Assembly (NCBI RefSeq): GCF_014266025.1 | Contig: NZ_JACMYC010000004.1 | Location: forward strand, 248,001 to 312,000 | Direction of reading: 5' to 3' | Length of the DNA stretch: 64,000 bases | Source: Nocardioides deserti | GTDB taxonomy: Bacteria > Actinomycetota > Actinomycetes > Propionibacteriales > Nocardioidaceae | In this document: piece after piece, positions 26,394 to 33,964 of the stretch | How the letters are laid out: every line of letters starts with the position of its first letter | Numbering within the stretch: position 1 is the stretch's first letter | Notes under the pieces: model-generated | Seen by the model: the letters and a program-made list of their open reading frames with translations, nothing else | Told to the model about the DNA's origin: nothing | Database searches by the model: none | Translations under genes and position numbers: made by a program

Positions 26394-27050
26394 TCAGTCG
26401 GACTCGGGGTTCCAGGTCTTCTTCGCGACGAGCAGCCCGTCGCCGACGGGGAGCATCAGGCCGACCAGGTCGGGGTGCTCGACGACGGCCCGGCCGAGGT
26501 CGCGGATGGCGACGGTCTCCTCGTCGCGCTGGGCGGGGTCCGCAACCCGGTCGTGCCACAGGGCGTTGTCGAAGGCCACCACGCCGCCGGGGCGGAGCAG
26601 CCGGAGCGCCTCGGTGAGGTAGGCGGCGTACTCCCGCTTGTCGCCGTCGCAGAAGACCAGGTCGTAGTGGCCGTCGGTCAGGCGGGGGAGGACGTCGAGG
26701 GCGGCGCCGGAGATCGTGCGGGCGCGCTGGGTGGCGATGCCGGCCTCGGTGAAGGACTGGCGGGCGAGGCGCTGGTGCTCGGTCTCGACGTCGACGGTGG
26801 TGAGGACGCCGTCGCCGCGCATGCCGCGCAGCATCCAGAGGCCGGAGACACCGGTGCCGGTGCCGATCTCGACCACCGCGCGGGCGTCGAGGACGGAGGC
26901 GAGGAAGCGCAGGGCCGCGCCGGCGCCGGGGCCGACCGGGACCACCCCCACCTCCTGCGCGCGGGCGCGCGCGGCGGCGAGGACCTCGTCCTCGGCCACG
27001 AACTCCTCGGCATAGCTCCAGCTGGCAGCACTCACCGGCGTCGTCGTCAC
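26394..27050 (-). CDS. SAM-dependent O-methyltransferase (Rv1220c-like)
   Basis: A 218-residue class I methyltransferase of the O-methyltransferase family 3 (catechol-OMT-like). The SAM site is [16 protein letters not shown] near residue 60. [19 protein letters not shown] and VVAFDNALW are the family's metal-binding segments (DGDK, DN). Substrate unknown. GTG at 27050 follows minus-strand TAGGTT by 6 nt (leaderless type). It is divergent from sigE, as Rv1220c is from Rv1221. Confidence 0.88.
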   Translation of the reverse strand: MTTTPVSAASWSYAEEFVAEDEVLAAARARAQEVGVVPVGPGAGAALRFLASVLDARAVVEIGTGTGVSGLWMLRGMRGDGVLTTVDVETEHQRLARQSFTEAGIATQRARTISGAALDVLPRLTDGHYDLVFCDGDKREYAAYLTEALRLLRPGGVVAFDNALWHDRVADPAQRDEETVAIRDLGRAVVEHPDLVGLMLPVGDGLLVAKKTWNPESD

Positions 27051-27056
27051 GCGGCG

Positions 27057-27062
27057 AACCTA
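27057..27062 (-). promoter_or_regulatory. Candidate -10 element of the O-methyltransferase gene (leaderless type)
   Basis: Minus-strand TAGGTT (27062 to 27057) is 6 nt before the GTG at 27050. Confidence 0.5.
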
Positions 27063-27095
27063 CCGCGCCGGGAGCCCGGGCATCACCCGGCGCAC

Positions 27096-27152
27096 CCGGG
27101 AACGCCCCCGGGAACGCACCGGGAACGCACCCGGGAACGCCCCCGGGAACGC
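27096..27152 (+). repeat. Five tandem ~12-bp repeats in the sigE upstream region
   Basis: CCGGGAACGC occurs at 27096, 27108, 27119, 27131 and 27143 (spacing 12, 11, 12, 12). Each contains GGAAC, the usual -35 core of ECF-sigma promoters, although no matching -10 is evident for each. It lies between the divergent methyltransferase and sigE genes. Confidence 0.92.
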
Positions 27153-27194
27153 GGAGATGCGCTCGAGCGTTGGCAGAGGACGTGGGCATCCGGC

Positions 27195-27227
27195 TCACAG
27201 GGATCTCTCAGCGAGCACACCTACGGT
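27195..27227 (+). promoter_or_regulatory. Candidate sigE control region: direct repeat plus -10
   Basis: TCACAGGGA (27195-27203) and TCTCAGCGA (27206-27214) form a direct repeat with 11-nt spacing, the arrangement used by OmpR-type regulators. TACGGT (27222-27227) could be the -10. In mycobacteria sigE is controlled by the OmpR-type regulator MprA, so an analogous site is plausible. Confidence 0.4.
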
Positions 27228-27263
27228 GAGGGGGACGCAGTGGTCAGGTGGAGAGGGACCGTC

Positions 27264-27881
27264 ATGGACGAGCGGGACGCAACGCCCGGTCCGGAGCAGA
27301 CCAGCACCCCCGGGGTGCCGACGTGGGACGAGGTCGTCGAGCAGCACTCCGACCGCGTCTACCGCCTGGCCTACCGGCTCACCGGCAACCGCCACGACGC
27401 CGAGGACCTCACCCAGGAGGTCTTCGTCCGGGTGTTCCGCTCGCTGTCGGGCTACACGCCGGGCACGTTCGAGGGCTGGCTGCACCGCATCACCACCAAC
27501 CTCTTCCTCGACCAGGCCCGCCGCAAGCAGCGCATCCGCTTCGACGCGCTCTCCGACGAGCGGGCCGACCGGCTGACCAGCGCCTCGCCCGCACCCGAGG
27601 CGGCGTACGCCGACCAGCGCTTCGACGACGACGTGGAGCGGGCTTTGGCGACCCTGCCGCCCGACTTCCGCGCCGCCGTCGTGCTGTGCGACGTGGAGGG
27701 CCTCTCCTACGAGGAGATCGCCGGGATCCTCGACGCGAAGCTCGGCACGGTCCGCTCCCGCATCCACCGCGGCCGCGCGATGCTCCGCAAGGCACTCGCG
27801 CACAGGGCGCCGGTGGACGGTCGGCAGCGGTACTCCGGTCCCGTCGGGCACGAGGCACTCGTCCCGGGACGGGACCGCTGA
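27264..27881 (+). CDS. sigE: ECF RNA polymerase sigma factor SigE-like
   Basis: A 205-residue extracytoplasmic-function sigma factor. Region 2 ([28 protein letters not shown], about residues 25-55) and region 4 ([26 protein letters not shown], then [18 protein letters not shown], about 130-180) are complete. ATG at 27264 has GGAGAGGG about 7 nt upstream and is preferred to an in-frame GTG at 27240. It is followed with a 1-nt overlap by an anti-sigma gene and then htrA, the conserved sigE-rseA-htrA envelope-stress operon. The divergent methyltransferase also matches the M. tuberculosis order. Confidence 0.92.
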   Translation: MDERDATPGPEQTSTPGVPTWDEVVEQHSDRVYRLAYRLTGNRHDAEDLTQEVFVRVFRSLSGYTPGTFEGWLHRITTNLFLDQARRKQRIRFDALSDERADRLTSASPAPEAAYADQRFDDDVERALATLPPDFRAAVVLCDVEGLSYEEIAGILDAKLGTVRSRIHRGRAMLRKALAHRAPVDGRQRYSGPVGHEALVPGRDR

Positions 27882-28384
27882 TGGGCTCGCTGATGGGTCC
27901 GCTGGGCGGTCACCTCGGTGCCAAGGTCAGCGCGCTGCTCGACGGGCAGCTGCCTGCCGCCGAGGCCGAGCGCGCCTGGGCGCACGTGCACGCCTGCCAC
28001 GCCTGCCGGGACCTCGTCGAGCGCGAGGGCTGGGTCAAGACGCGGCTGGTCGGCTTCTCGATGGGCGACTGCGGCGGCGCCCCCGACTCGCTCAAGGGCG
28101 CGCTGCGCTGCGGCCCCGCCGCGGCGGCGGGGATGCCTCCCGGCGACGTCTACCTGGCGATCGCGGCCGAGCGCGAGCAGCACCGCGGGCGGCGTACGGC
28201 GAGCTTCGTGGCGATCGGCGGTGGCGCGGTCGGCGCCGCGGTCATGGGGGTCATCGCGCTCGGCGCGGCCCCGGCCGACGCACCCCCGGTCGACCGCCGC
28301 GCGCCGGTCACCTCGATCGGCACCACGACGCCCGCACCGGCCCCGTCGCCCACCCCGGGTGCGCCGGCGCTGCGCCGCCCCTGA
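27881..28384 (+). CDS. rseA: Zinc-binding anti-sigma factor (RseA-like)
   Basis: A 167-residue protein with the anti-sigma zinc motif HVHACHACRDLVE (His-x3-Cys-x2-Cys, about residues 34-43) after a short N-terminal helix with SALLDGQLPAAEAERAWAH. A single transmembrane-like segment (FVAIGGGAVGAAVMGVIAL) lies near residue 110, followed by a Pro/Thr-rich tail. It would sequester SigE and release it under envelope stress. The ATG overlaps the sigE stop by one base (TGATG). Confidence 0.85.
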   Translation: MGSLMGPLGGHLGAKVSALLDGQLPAAEAERAWAHVHACHACRDLVEREGWVKTRLVGFSMGDCGGAPDSLKGALRCGPAAAAGMPPGDVYLAIAAEREQHRGRRTASFVAIGGGAVGAAVMGVIALGAAPADAPPVDRRAPVTSIGTTTPAPAPSPTPGAPALRRP

Positions 28385-28426
28385 TCGGGCGCAGTGGTCG
28401 GGCGCGGCGGACCACCAGCCGCCCGT

Positions 28427-28432
28427 CATGAT
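28427..28432 (+). promoter_or_regulatory. Candidate -10 element of htrA (leaderless type)
   Basis: CATGAT is followed by 6 nt and the GTG at 28439. htrA may therefore have its own promoter in addition to read-through from sigE-rseA. Confidence 0.4.
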
Positions 28433-28438
28433 GGGCAC

Positions 28439-29779
28439 GTGAACGACGAGCAGCCCGGCCCGAGCGGCGCGAGCGGTCCGGAGGAGACCCGCCCGCTGGG
28501 CCCGGCGCCCGCGGCGGGTGCCTCCTGGGTCCCGCCGACCGCGCAGCCGCGGCCGATGCAGTGGGACGCCCCGCGCCCGGCCGGTGGGCCGGCGCCGTAC
28601 GCCCAGCCGTACCCCCAGCCCTACCCGCAGCCGTACGGCCAGCCCTACCCGGCGCCGACCGCCGCGCCCCGCGGCCGCGTCCCGGCCTGGGTGTGGCCGG
28701 TCGTCTCCGTCCTCGCCCTGGTGGTCGGGGTCGTCGGCGGCGTGGTCGGCAGCGTCGTCCATGACCAGCTCCAGGAGGAGTCCGGCTCCGCGCTGCTGGG
28801 CTCCGGCCTCGCCGAGGACGCCGTGCGCACCTACCCGCCGCTCGACGTCGCAGACGGCTCGGTCGCGGCGGTGGCCCAGGAGCTGCTGCCCAGCACCGTC
28901 CAGATCCGGGCCGAGCTGGATGGCGAGGCCGGCGGCGCGACCGGCTCCGGCTTCGTCCTCGACACCCGCGGCCACGTCGTGACCAACAACCACGTGGTCG
29001 CCGACGCCGCCGAGGAGGACGGCGAGATCGAGATCGTCGACCAGGACGGCAACCGGTACGCCGCGCAGGTCGTCGGGCGCAGCCCGGTCTACGACCTCGC
29101 CGTGCTCTACGCCGAGGAGGTCGAGGGCAGGAAGCCGGCGGCGCTCGGCTCCTCGACCCGGCTGCTCGTCGGCGAGGGCGTCGTGGCGATCGGCTCGCCG
29201 CTCGGCCTGAGCTCGACCGTGACCGCCGGCATCGTCAGCGCGCTCAAGCGCCCGGTCACGACCGGCGACTCGGCGAACGACTCCTCCTACATCAACGCCG
29301 TCCAGACCGACGCCGCGATCAACCCCGGCAACTCGGGCGGGCCGCTGGTCAACCTGCGCGGCCAGGTGGTCGGCGTGAACTCCGCGATCGCCACGACCGG
29401 CGGCGGCATGCTCGGCGGGGAGTCCGGCAACATCGGCGTCGGCTTCGCGATCCCGATCGAGCAGGTCCGCGTGACCGCCGACCAGATCCTGCGGACGGGC
29501 GAGGCGAGCTACCCGGTGATCGGCGCCCAGGTGCAGACCGGCCGGCGCGACGGCACCGGCGCGAGGATCGAGGAGGTCCTCGACGACACCCCGGCCGCGG
29601 AGGCGGGCCTGGAGGCCGGCGACGTGGTCGTGGCCGTCGACGGCGAGCGGGTCACCGACGGCATCGCGCTGATCGTCTCGATCCGCACGCACCAGCCCGG
29701 GGAGACCATCGCGTTCACGGTCGTCCGCGACGGCGACGAGCGCGAGGTCGAGGTGACGCTCGGCTCCGAGACGGGCTGA
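28439..29779 (+). CDS. htrA: Membrane-anchored HtrA/DegP-type serine protease with PDZ domain
   Basis: A 446-residue protein. A cytoplasmic Pro/Tyr/Gln-rich segment (PYPQPYPQPYGQPYP, residues about 55-75) precedes one transmembrane helix (VWPVVSVLALVVGVVGGVVG). The external trypsin-like domain has His in TNNHVV, Asp in YDLAVLY and Ser in NPGNSGGPL. A C-terminal PDZ domain (about 355-440, AGLEAGDVVVAVDGERV) recognises misfolded ends. It degrades damaged envelope proteins and in mycobacteria (Rv1223/PepD group) feeds back on SigE signalling. Confidence 0.92.
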   Translation: MNDEQPGPSGASGPEETRPLGPAPAAGASWVPPTAQPRPMQWDAPRPAGGPAPYAQPYPQPYPQPYGQPYPAPTAAPRGRVPAWVWPVVSVLALVVGVVGGVVGSVVHDQLQEESGSALLGSGLAEDAVRTYPPLDVADGSVAAVAQELLPSTVQIRAELDGEAGGATGSGFVLDTRGHVVTNNHVVADAAEEDGEIEIVDQDGNRYAAQVVGRSPVYDLAVLYAEEVEGRKPAALGSSTRLLVGEGVVAIGSPLGLSSTVTAGIVSALKRPVTTGDSANDSSYINAVQTDAAINPGNSGGPLVNLRGQVVGVNSAIATTGGGMLGGESGNIGVGFAIPIEQVRVTADQILRTGEASYPVIGAQVQTGRRDGTGARIEEVLDDTPAAEAGLEAGDVVVAVDGERVTDGIALIVSIRTHQPGETIAFTVVRDGDEREVEVTLGSETG

Positions 29780-29798
29780 GCGCCAGGCCGAGCTCGGG

Positions 29799-30047
29799 TC
29801 ACTCCCCGCGCGGCTCGGCGTCGACGTACGGGTGCTCGTCGACGAACGTGCGGGTCTCGTCGTACATCCGCTGGATGAAGTCCTCCAGCTGGCTGGACTC
29901 GACCCGCCACTGGCCCCGGCCGCCGATCTTGATGGCGGGCAGCTCGCCGCGGCGCACCAGCGCGTACACCTGCGCGCTCGAGGTGTTGAGCACCTCGGCG
30001 ACGTCGGCGAGCGTGAGGAAGCGGGGCGTACCGGCCATAAGGGACAT
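29799..30047 (-). CDS. Small MerR/excisionase-type HTH DNA-binding protein
   Basis: An 82-residue protein with an Xis/BldC-like winged HTH: FLTLADVAEVLNTSSAQVYALVRRGELPAIKI, then GGRGQWRVESSQLEDFIQRMY. ATG at 30047 has GGGAGG 7 nt upstream and is preferred to the ATG at 30038. Such proteins are chromosomal regulators in actinobacteria as well as phage excisionases. No integrase or phage gene is near, so a regulatory role is more likely. It is divergent from the CpaB-like gene. Confidence 0.8.
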   Translation of the reverse strand: MSLMAGTPRFLTLADVAEVLNTSSAQVYALVRRGELPAIKIGGRGQWRVESSQLEDFIQRMYDETRTFVDEHPYVDAEPRGE

Positions 30048-30165
30048 GGTGGCACCTCCCGCCCCCGGACCCGCGGACCCGGCTGCCGGCTGTGGACGAC
30101 GCGGCGCTCGACGGACGGCTGCGGGCGGCTGTGGATGACGGGGTGACGGCCGCGCCCGCGATCTG

Positions 30166-30171
30166 CACACT
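30166..30171 (+). promoter_or_regulatory. Candidate -10 element of the CpaB-like gene (leaderless type)
   Basis: CACACT is followed by 6 nt and the GTG at 30178. Confidence 0.4.
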
Positions 30172-30177
30172 GTCCGC

Positions 30178-30810
30178 GTGGCCACGGAACAAGCGAGCTC
30201 CCCGCCGCCGGCGACGCGCACCGGCACGCCCGGCTGGCGCGACCCGCGCCTGTGGATCGGGGTCCTGGTGGTCGCGGCGTCGGTCGTGATCGGGGCCCGG
30301 GTGGTCGACGGCGCCGACGACACCGTGCAGGTCTGGGCCGTCGTCTCGGACCTCGGCGCGGGGGACCGGGTGGGGGAGGAGGACCTCGTGGCCCGACGGG
30401 TCCGGTTCGCCGACGAGGGGCTGGACCGGTACTTCACCGTCGACGACGCCCTGCCTCCGGACCTGGCGCTCGTGCGCGGCGTCGGCGCCGACGAGCTGCT
30501 GCCGCGCGCGGCGGTCGGGTCGGCCGACGACGCCGGCACGGTGTCGGTGCCGCTCGCCGTCGACCTGGTGCCGCCGGCGGTGGCCGAGGGTTCGGTGGTC
30601 GACGTCTACCTGACCGGGTCGGCCGGGACCCCGGACGGTCCGGTGCTGGACGACGTGGTCGTGGTCGACGTGCCCGCGCTGGACGACGGCTTCGGCGCGA
30701 CCGGCGAGCGGCAGCTCGTCGTCGCGGTGGACGAGGACGACGCCGAGGACTTCTTCGCGCGGCTGTCGCGGGTGGAGAACCCGGTCACCACCGTCACCCA
30801 GGTCTCGTGA
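30178..30810 (+). CDS. CpaB/RcpC-like SAF-domain protein
   Basis: A 210-residue protein with one N-terminal transmembrane helix (LWIGVLVVAASVVIGARVV, about residues 24-42). A SAF-like region follows (VQVWAVVSDLGAGDRVGEEDLVARRVRF.., residues about 50-110), then a beta-rich C-terminus. The layout matches CpaB/RcpC, the periplasmic assembly factor of Tad/Flp pili. Its GTGA overlap with a CpaE-like ATPase supports the link, but no CpaF/TadA, TadB/C or pilin gene is in the window, so the pair may do something else. Confidence 0.7.
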   Translation: MATEQASSPPPATRTGTPGWRDPRLWIGVLVVAASVVIGARVVDGADDTVQVWAVVSDLGAGDRVGEEDLVARRVRFADEGLDRYFTVDDALPPDLALVRGVGADELLPRAAVGSADDAGTVSVPLAVDLVPPAVAEGSVVDVYLTGSAGTPDGPVLDDVVVVDVPALDDGFGATGERQLVVAVDEDDAEDFFARLSRVENPVTTVTQVS

Positions 30811-32159
30811 GCGGCCCGGTGAGCGTTCCCAGGAGCCCGCTCGTCGTGCTCGTCGTCGGTGGCGGCGCCGCGTGGGAGTCCGAGGCGCTGCGCCGCTTCG
30901 ACGAGCGGCGCGACGTCGTCGTGCTCAAGCGGTGCGTCGACGTCGACGACCTGCTCGCCGCCGCCTCCGCGGGTCAGGCGGACGCGGCCGTCGTCGGGAT
31001 CGACGCGCCTGGCCTGGACGCCGCGGCGGTCGACCACCTGCGTGCGCACGGGGTCCAGCCGGTCGCCGTCGTGCCGAGCGACGCGGTGGACGCCGGGCGG
31101 CTGCGTGCCTCCCGGGTCGGCATCGGCGCCGTCGTCGACGAGGCGGCGCTGCACCTGCTCGCCGACGCGGTCGTCGCGGCCGTCTCGACGCCCGACGCGC
31201 CGCCGACCGTCCCGCGCCACGCACCGGCGCTCGGTGCGGACGCCGACGCCGACGGAGCGACCGTGGAGCCGGGACCGGCCGGCCCGCGCGGGCGCGCCTT
31301 GGTGGTGTGGGGTCCGGCCGGCGCACCGGGGCGCACGACGCTCGCCGCGGCCGTCGCCGCGGAGCTGGCCCGTCGGCGCCGGCGCACGATCCTCCTCGAC
31401 GCCGATCCGTACGGCGGGACGGTGGCGCAGCAGCTCGGCATCCTCGACGAGGTCTCGGGGCTCCTCGCGGCGACCCGGTTGGCGACGGCGGGGACGTTGG
31501 CCGACGGGTTCGCCTCGGTGCAGCGCGGCCTCGACCAGCACCTGAGCGTGGTGACGGGGCTGCCGCGGGCCGACCGGTGGGCCGAGGTCCGGTCGGGCAC
31601 GCTCGAGCACCTCCTCGACGTCGGCCGGTCGCACGGGGACGTCGTCGTCGACACCGGCCCGAGCCTCGAGGAGGACGGGCTCGAACCGGGCCGGCCCAGC
31701 CGCAACCGGCTCACCCTCGAGGCGGTCGTCGGCGCGGACGAGCTGCTCGTCGTCGGCACCGCCGACCCCGTGGGCCTCTCGCGCCTGGCGCGCGGGCTGG
31801 TCGAGCTCGACGAGGTCACCGGCGGCGTCCCGGTGCGGGTCGTCGTCAACCGGATGCGCCCGACGCTGGGCTGGTCGGAGAAGGACGTGGCCGCGATGGT
31901 GCGGGGCTTCGGGCGGGTGGCGTCGCTGCACTTCGTGCCCGACGACCGCGCCGCGGTGGACCGGGCGCTGGTCGCCGGCCGCACGCTGCTGGAGTCCGGC
32001 GACTCGCCGGTGACCCGGGCCGTCGCATCGCTGGTCGACGCGCTCGCTCCGCCGGCCGCTCCGCCGTCGGCCCCGCCGTCGGCCCCGCCGGCGACGACAC
32101 CCGGCGCCCGCGGCGCGACGATCAGGCGGCGAAGAGCAGGTAGAGACCGCCGGCGGTGA
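30807..32159 (+). CDS. CpaE-like MinD/ParA-type ATPase with Arg in the P-loop
   Basis: A 450-residue protein. Residues 10-130 look like a receiver-like domain of CpaE (VVLVVGGGAAWESEALRRF, VVGIDAPGLDAAAVDHLRAHG). Residues 165-400 form a MinD/ParA ATPase with LLDADPYGGTVAQQLG, DVVVDTGPSLEEDG and VVVNRMRP. The Walker A segment reads WGPAGAPGRTTLA, so the lysine expected before Thr is Arg176; nucleotide binding may be altered. The C-terminus is Pro/Ala-rich. Its last 38 bases overlap the convergent gene. GTG start is coupled to the CpaB-like gene. Confidence 0.7.
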   Translation: MSGPVSVPRSPLVVLVVGGGAAWESEALRRFDERRDVVVLKRCVDVDDLLAAASAGQADAAVVGIDAPGLDAAAVDHLRAHGVQPVAVVPSDAVDAGRLRASRVGIGAVVDEAALHLLADAVVAAVSTPDAPPTVPRHAPALGADADADGATVEPGPAGPRGRALVVWGPAGAPGRTTLAAAVAAELARRRRRTILLDADPYGGTVAQQLGILDEVSGLLAATRLATAGTLADGFASVQRGLDQHLSVVTGLPRADRWAEVRSGTLEHLLDVGRSHGDVVVDTGPSLEEDGLEPGRPSRNRLTLEAVVGADELLVVGTADPVGLSRLARGLVELDEVTGGVPVRVVVNRMRPTLGWSEKDVAAMVRGFGRVASLHFVPDDRAAVDRALVAGRTLLESGDSPVTRAVASLVDALAPPAAPPSAPPSAPPATTPGARGATIRRRRAGRDRRR

Positions 32160-33447
32160 AGAAGACCATCGCCACGAGGAGCGGCAGCTGGCCGGTGAGC
32201 TGGTGACGCTTCGGCAGCAGCTTGATCGCCCGGTCGTGCGCGGCCACCACACCGACGACGTGGCCGAGGACGACGGCGAGCACCTTGGTGTTGGCCAGCA
32301 GCGTCGGGTGGTAGGACAACCAGTAGTTGACGCTCCAGTCCCCGGTGCCGAGCAGGTCCTGGCCGGTGCCCAGCGGGTCGCTCGCCTGGATGAGCGTCAG
32401 CTGCCCGACCTCGACGAGGTAGGTCAGGTAGTGGGCGACCATGTAGCCCACGATGATCGGCACGACCGAGTGCGCGAACCGGTCCGGCAGGCTCCACCGG
32501 GGCGTCTCCGGGCCGACGCCGGTGGCCGCGGTGCCCACCGCGAAGATCACGCCGACGCCGACGACGAAGCCCAGCAGCGCGAGGTTGTTCAGCAGCGACA
32601 CCGAGGTCTCGCTGGACTGGATGTGGCGCACCCAGAACGACGACTCGCGGAACGAGTCGTAGGCGGTGGAGCCGAAGAGCACGGCCATCACCGCCACGAG
32701 GCCGGGGCGGACGGTGACCGAGTCGAGGTTCGCGAGCGGGCTGCGCACGATGAGCTGGCCGTCGCGCCGGCCCCACGGGGACAGCTTGGCGATGAGCGAG
32801 GAGTAGACCTCGAACGGGTCGGCGCGCTCGTAGAAGGTGTTGCCGAACAAGGCGCCGCCGAGCAGCATCACGGCGACGTACGTCGCGACCCACAGGCGGA
32901 CCGGGCCGAGCTCGGTGGAGAACTGGTAGACCAGCTCCATCCACACGAAGGCGTAGAGGCCGATCGCGGCGGGCCACACGCCGAGGCGCTCGGGGTAGGT
33001 GAACACGCCCCGGTCGGGGTCGCTGCCGGAGATCTTCGCGAACGCCAGGTTGATCGTGCGGACCGGGCTGATCGCCTTCCAGACCGGGCCGAGGAGCAGC
33101 GAGAGCGGCACCAGGCCGACCCACCACCACACGTAGAACATCCCGAACACGGGATTGGTGAGCAGGTCCTGGCCGAGGACGGCGGCGTACGCGCCGTACA
33201 GGAAGACCGCCATGCCCAGCACGCGCAGCACCACGCGGAGCGCGGGCGCGTCGACGAGCGCCTGGAGGTACGCCGGCGCGGGCCGGCCGGAGGTGGCAGC
33301 GTCGTACCTCGGGGACCGCCACGCGACGGCCAGCACGGTGAAGGACACCGTCAGCGCGGCCACCGCGCCGGCGATCGCCAGCTCGGGGGGGATCGGCAGG
33401 TCCTTGGCGCCGCCGATCCCGTGGGCGAGGTACCGCCCGTCGCTCAC
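32122..33447 (-). CDS. Polytopic membrane protein coupled to a cupredoxin-like lipoprotein
   Basis: A 441-residue membrane protein with about ten hydrophobic helices that I do not recognise. Conserved-looking polar stretches are SPVRTINLAFAKISGSDPDRG, YERADPFEVYSSLIAKLSPWG and GDWSVNYWLSYHP. Several His and Trp residues lie in or near helices (HYLTYLVEVGQ, LGHVVGVVAAHDRAIKLLP), which could bind metal or heme, but this is speculation. GTG at 33447 overlaps the lipoprotein stop by 4 nt (GTGA), indicating joint function. The 3' end overlaps the convergent CpaE-like gene by 38 bp. Confidence 0.75.
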   Translation of the reverse strand: MSDGRYLAHGIGGAKDLPIPPELAIAGAVAALTVSFTVLAVAWRSPRYDAATSGRPAPAYLQALVDAPALRVVLRVLGMAVFLYGAYAAVLGQDLLTNPVFGMFYVWWWVGLVPLSLLLGPVWKAISPVRTINLAFAKISGSDPDRGVFTYPERLGVWPAAIGLYAFVWMELVYQFSTELGPVRLWVATYVAVMLLGGALFGNTFYERADPFEVYSSLIAKLSPWGRRDGQLIVRSPLANLDSVTVRPGLVAVMAVLFGSTAYDSFRESSFWVRHIQSSETSVSLLNNLALLGFVVGVGVIFAVGTAATGVGPETPRWSLPDRFAHSVVPIIVGYMVAHYLTYLVEVGQLTLIQASDPLGTGQDLLGTGDWSVNYWLSYHPTLLANTKVLAVVLGHVVGVVAAHDRAIKLLPKRHQLTGQLPLLVAMVFFTAGGLYLLFAA

Positions 33448-33809
33448 CGGGCCTCGAGCTGCACGATCACCTGGTCCAGGTCGTGCGACTCGACCTCGAC
33501 GACGCCCGGCTGGTCCAGGGTGATGGGCAGGGTGGTGGTGCCGGCGCCGTACTGCAGCGTCTGCTCCGGCGTGGAGTGGACGTGGATCTCGCCGCCCTCG
33601 TCGGCCTGGACCACCAGCTCGACCTCCTCGTCGACCGCCACCTCCACGCGCTCGCCGTTCGGCGTGACCGTGCCGCCCTCGAAGGTGACCTCGATGGTCT
33701 GCGTCTCGCCGGAGGTCTCGGGGGCGGGCTCGTCGTCGCCGCAGGCGGTGGTGCCGAGCGCGAGGCCCAGGACCGCGGCGGCTGCCGCGAGTCGTCGCGT
33801 GGTGTGCAT
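33444..33809 (-). CDS. Cupredoxin-like lipoprotein
   Basis: A 121-residue lipoprotein with signal peptide and lipobox LALGTTAC (Cys near residue 23). The mature part is a small all-beta domain (IEVTFEGGTVTPNGERVEVAV.., HVHSTPEQ.., TLDQPGVVEVESHDLDQVIVQLEAR) with the fold pattern of cupredoxins. HVH and ESHD could be copper ligands, but the usual Cys/Met are absent. ATG at 33809 is chosen because AGGAAAG lies 8 nt upstream; an earlier in-frame ATG at 33827 overlaps that site. It is coupled to the polytopic membrane gene. Confidence 0.75.
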   Translation of the reverse strand: MHTTRRLAAAAAVLGLALGTTACGDDEPAPETSGETQTIEVTFEGGTVTPNGERVEVAVDEEVELVVQADEGGEIHVHSTPEQTLQYGAGTTTLPITLDQPGVVEVESHDLDQVIVQLEAR

Positions 33810-33964
33810 GCTGGTGACTTTCCTCATGGGGTCGGGGGGTGACGTCTGTCAGAATCCCACGTTGAGCAAGCGCGATCGGGTACGGGTCCGGGACGGACGC
33901 GCTGTGCCGACCACCAGCGAGACCACCAGCGGGACCACCGACGAGACGAGGGAGTGAGCGCCGG

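Noticed and set aside
27096..27152. The tandem repeats upstream of sigE as a CRISPR array
   Set aside because: The units are about 12 bp and contiguous, without spacers, and no cas gene is present.
29799..30047. The excisionase-like HTH gene as a sign of a prophage or integrated element
   Set aside because: No integrase, attachment-site duplication, tRNA or phage structural gene is nearby, and the flanking genes are chromosomal. A regulatory role is more likely.
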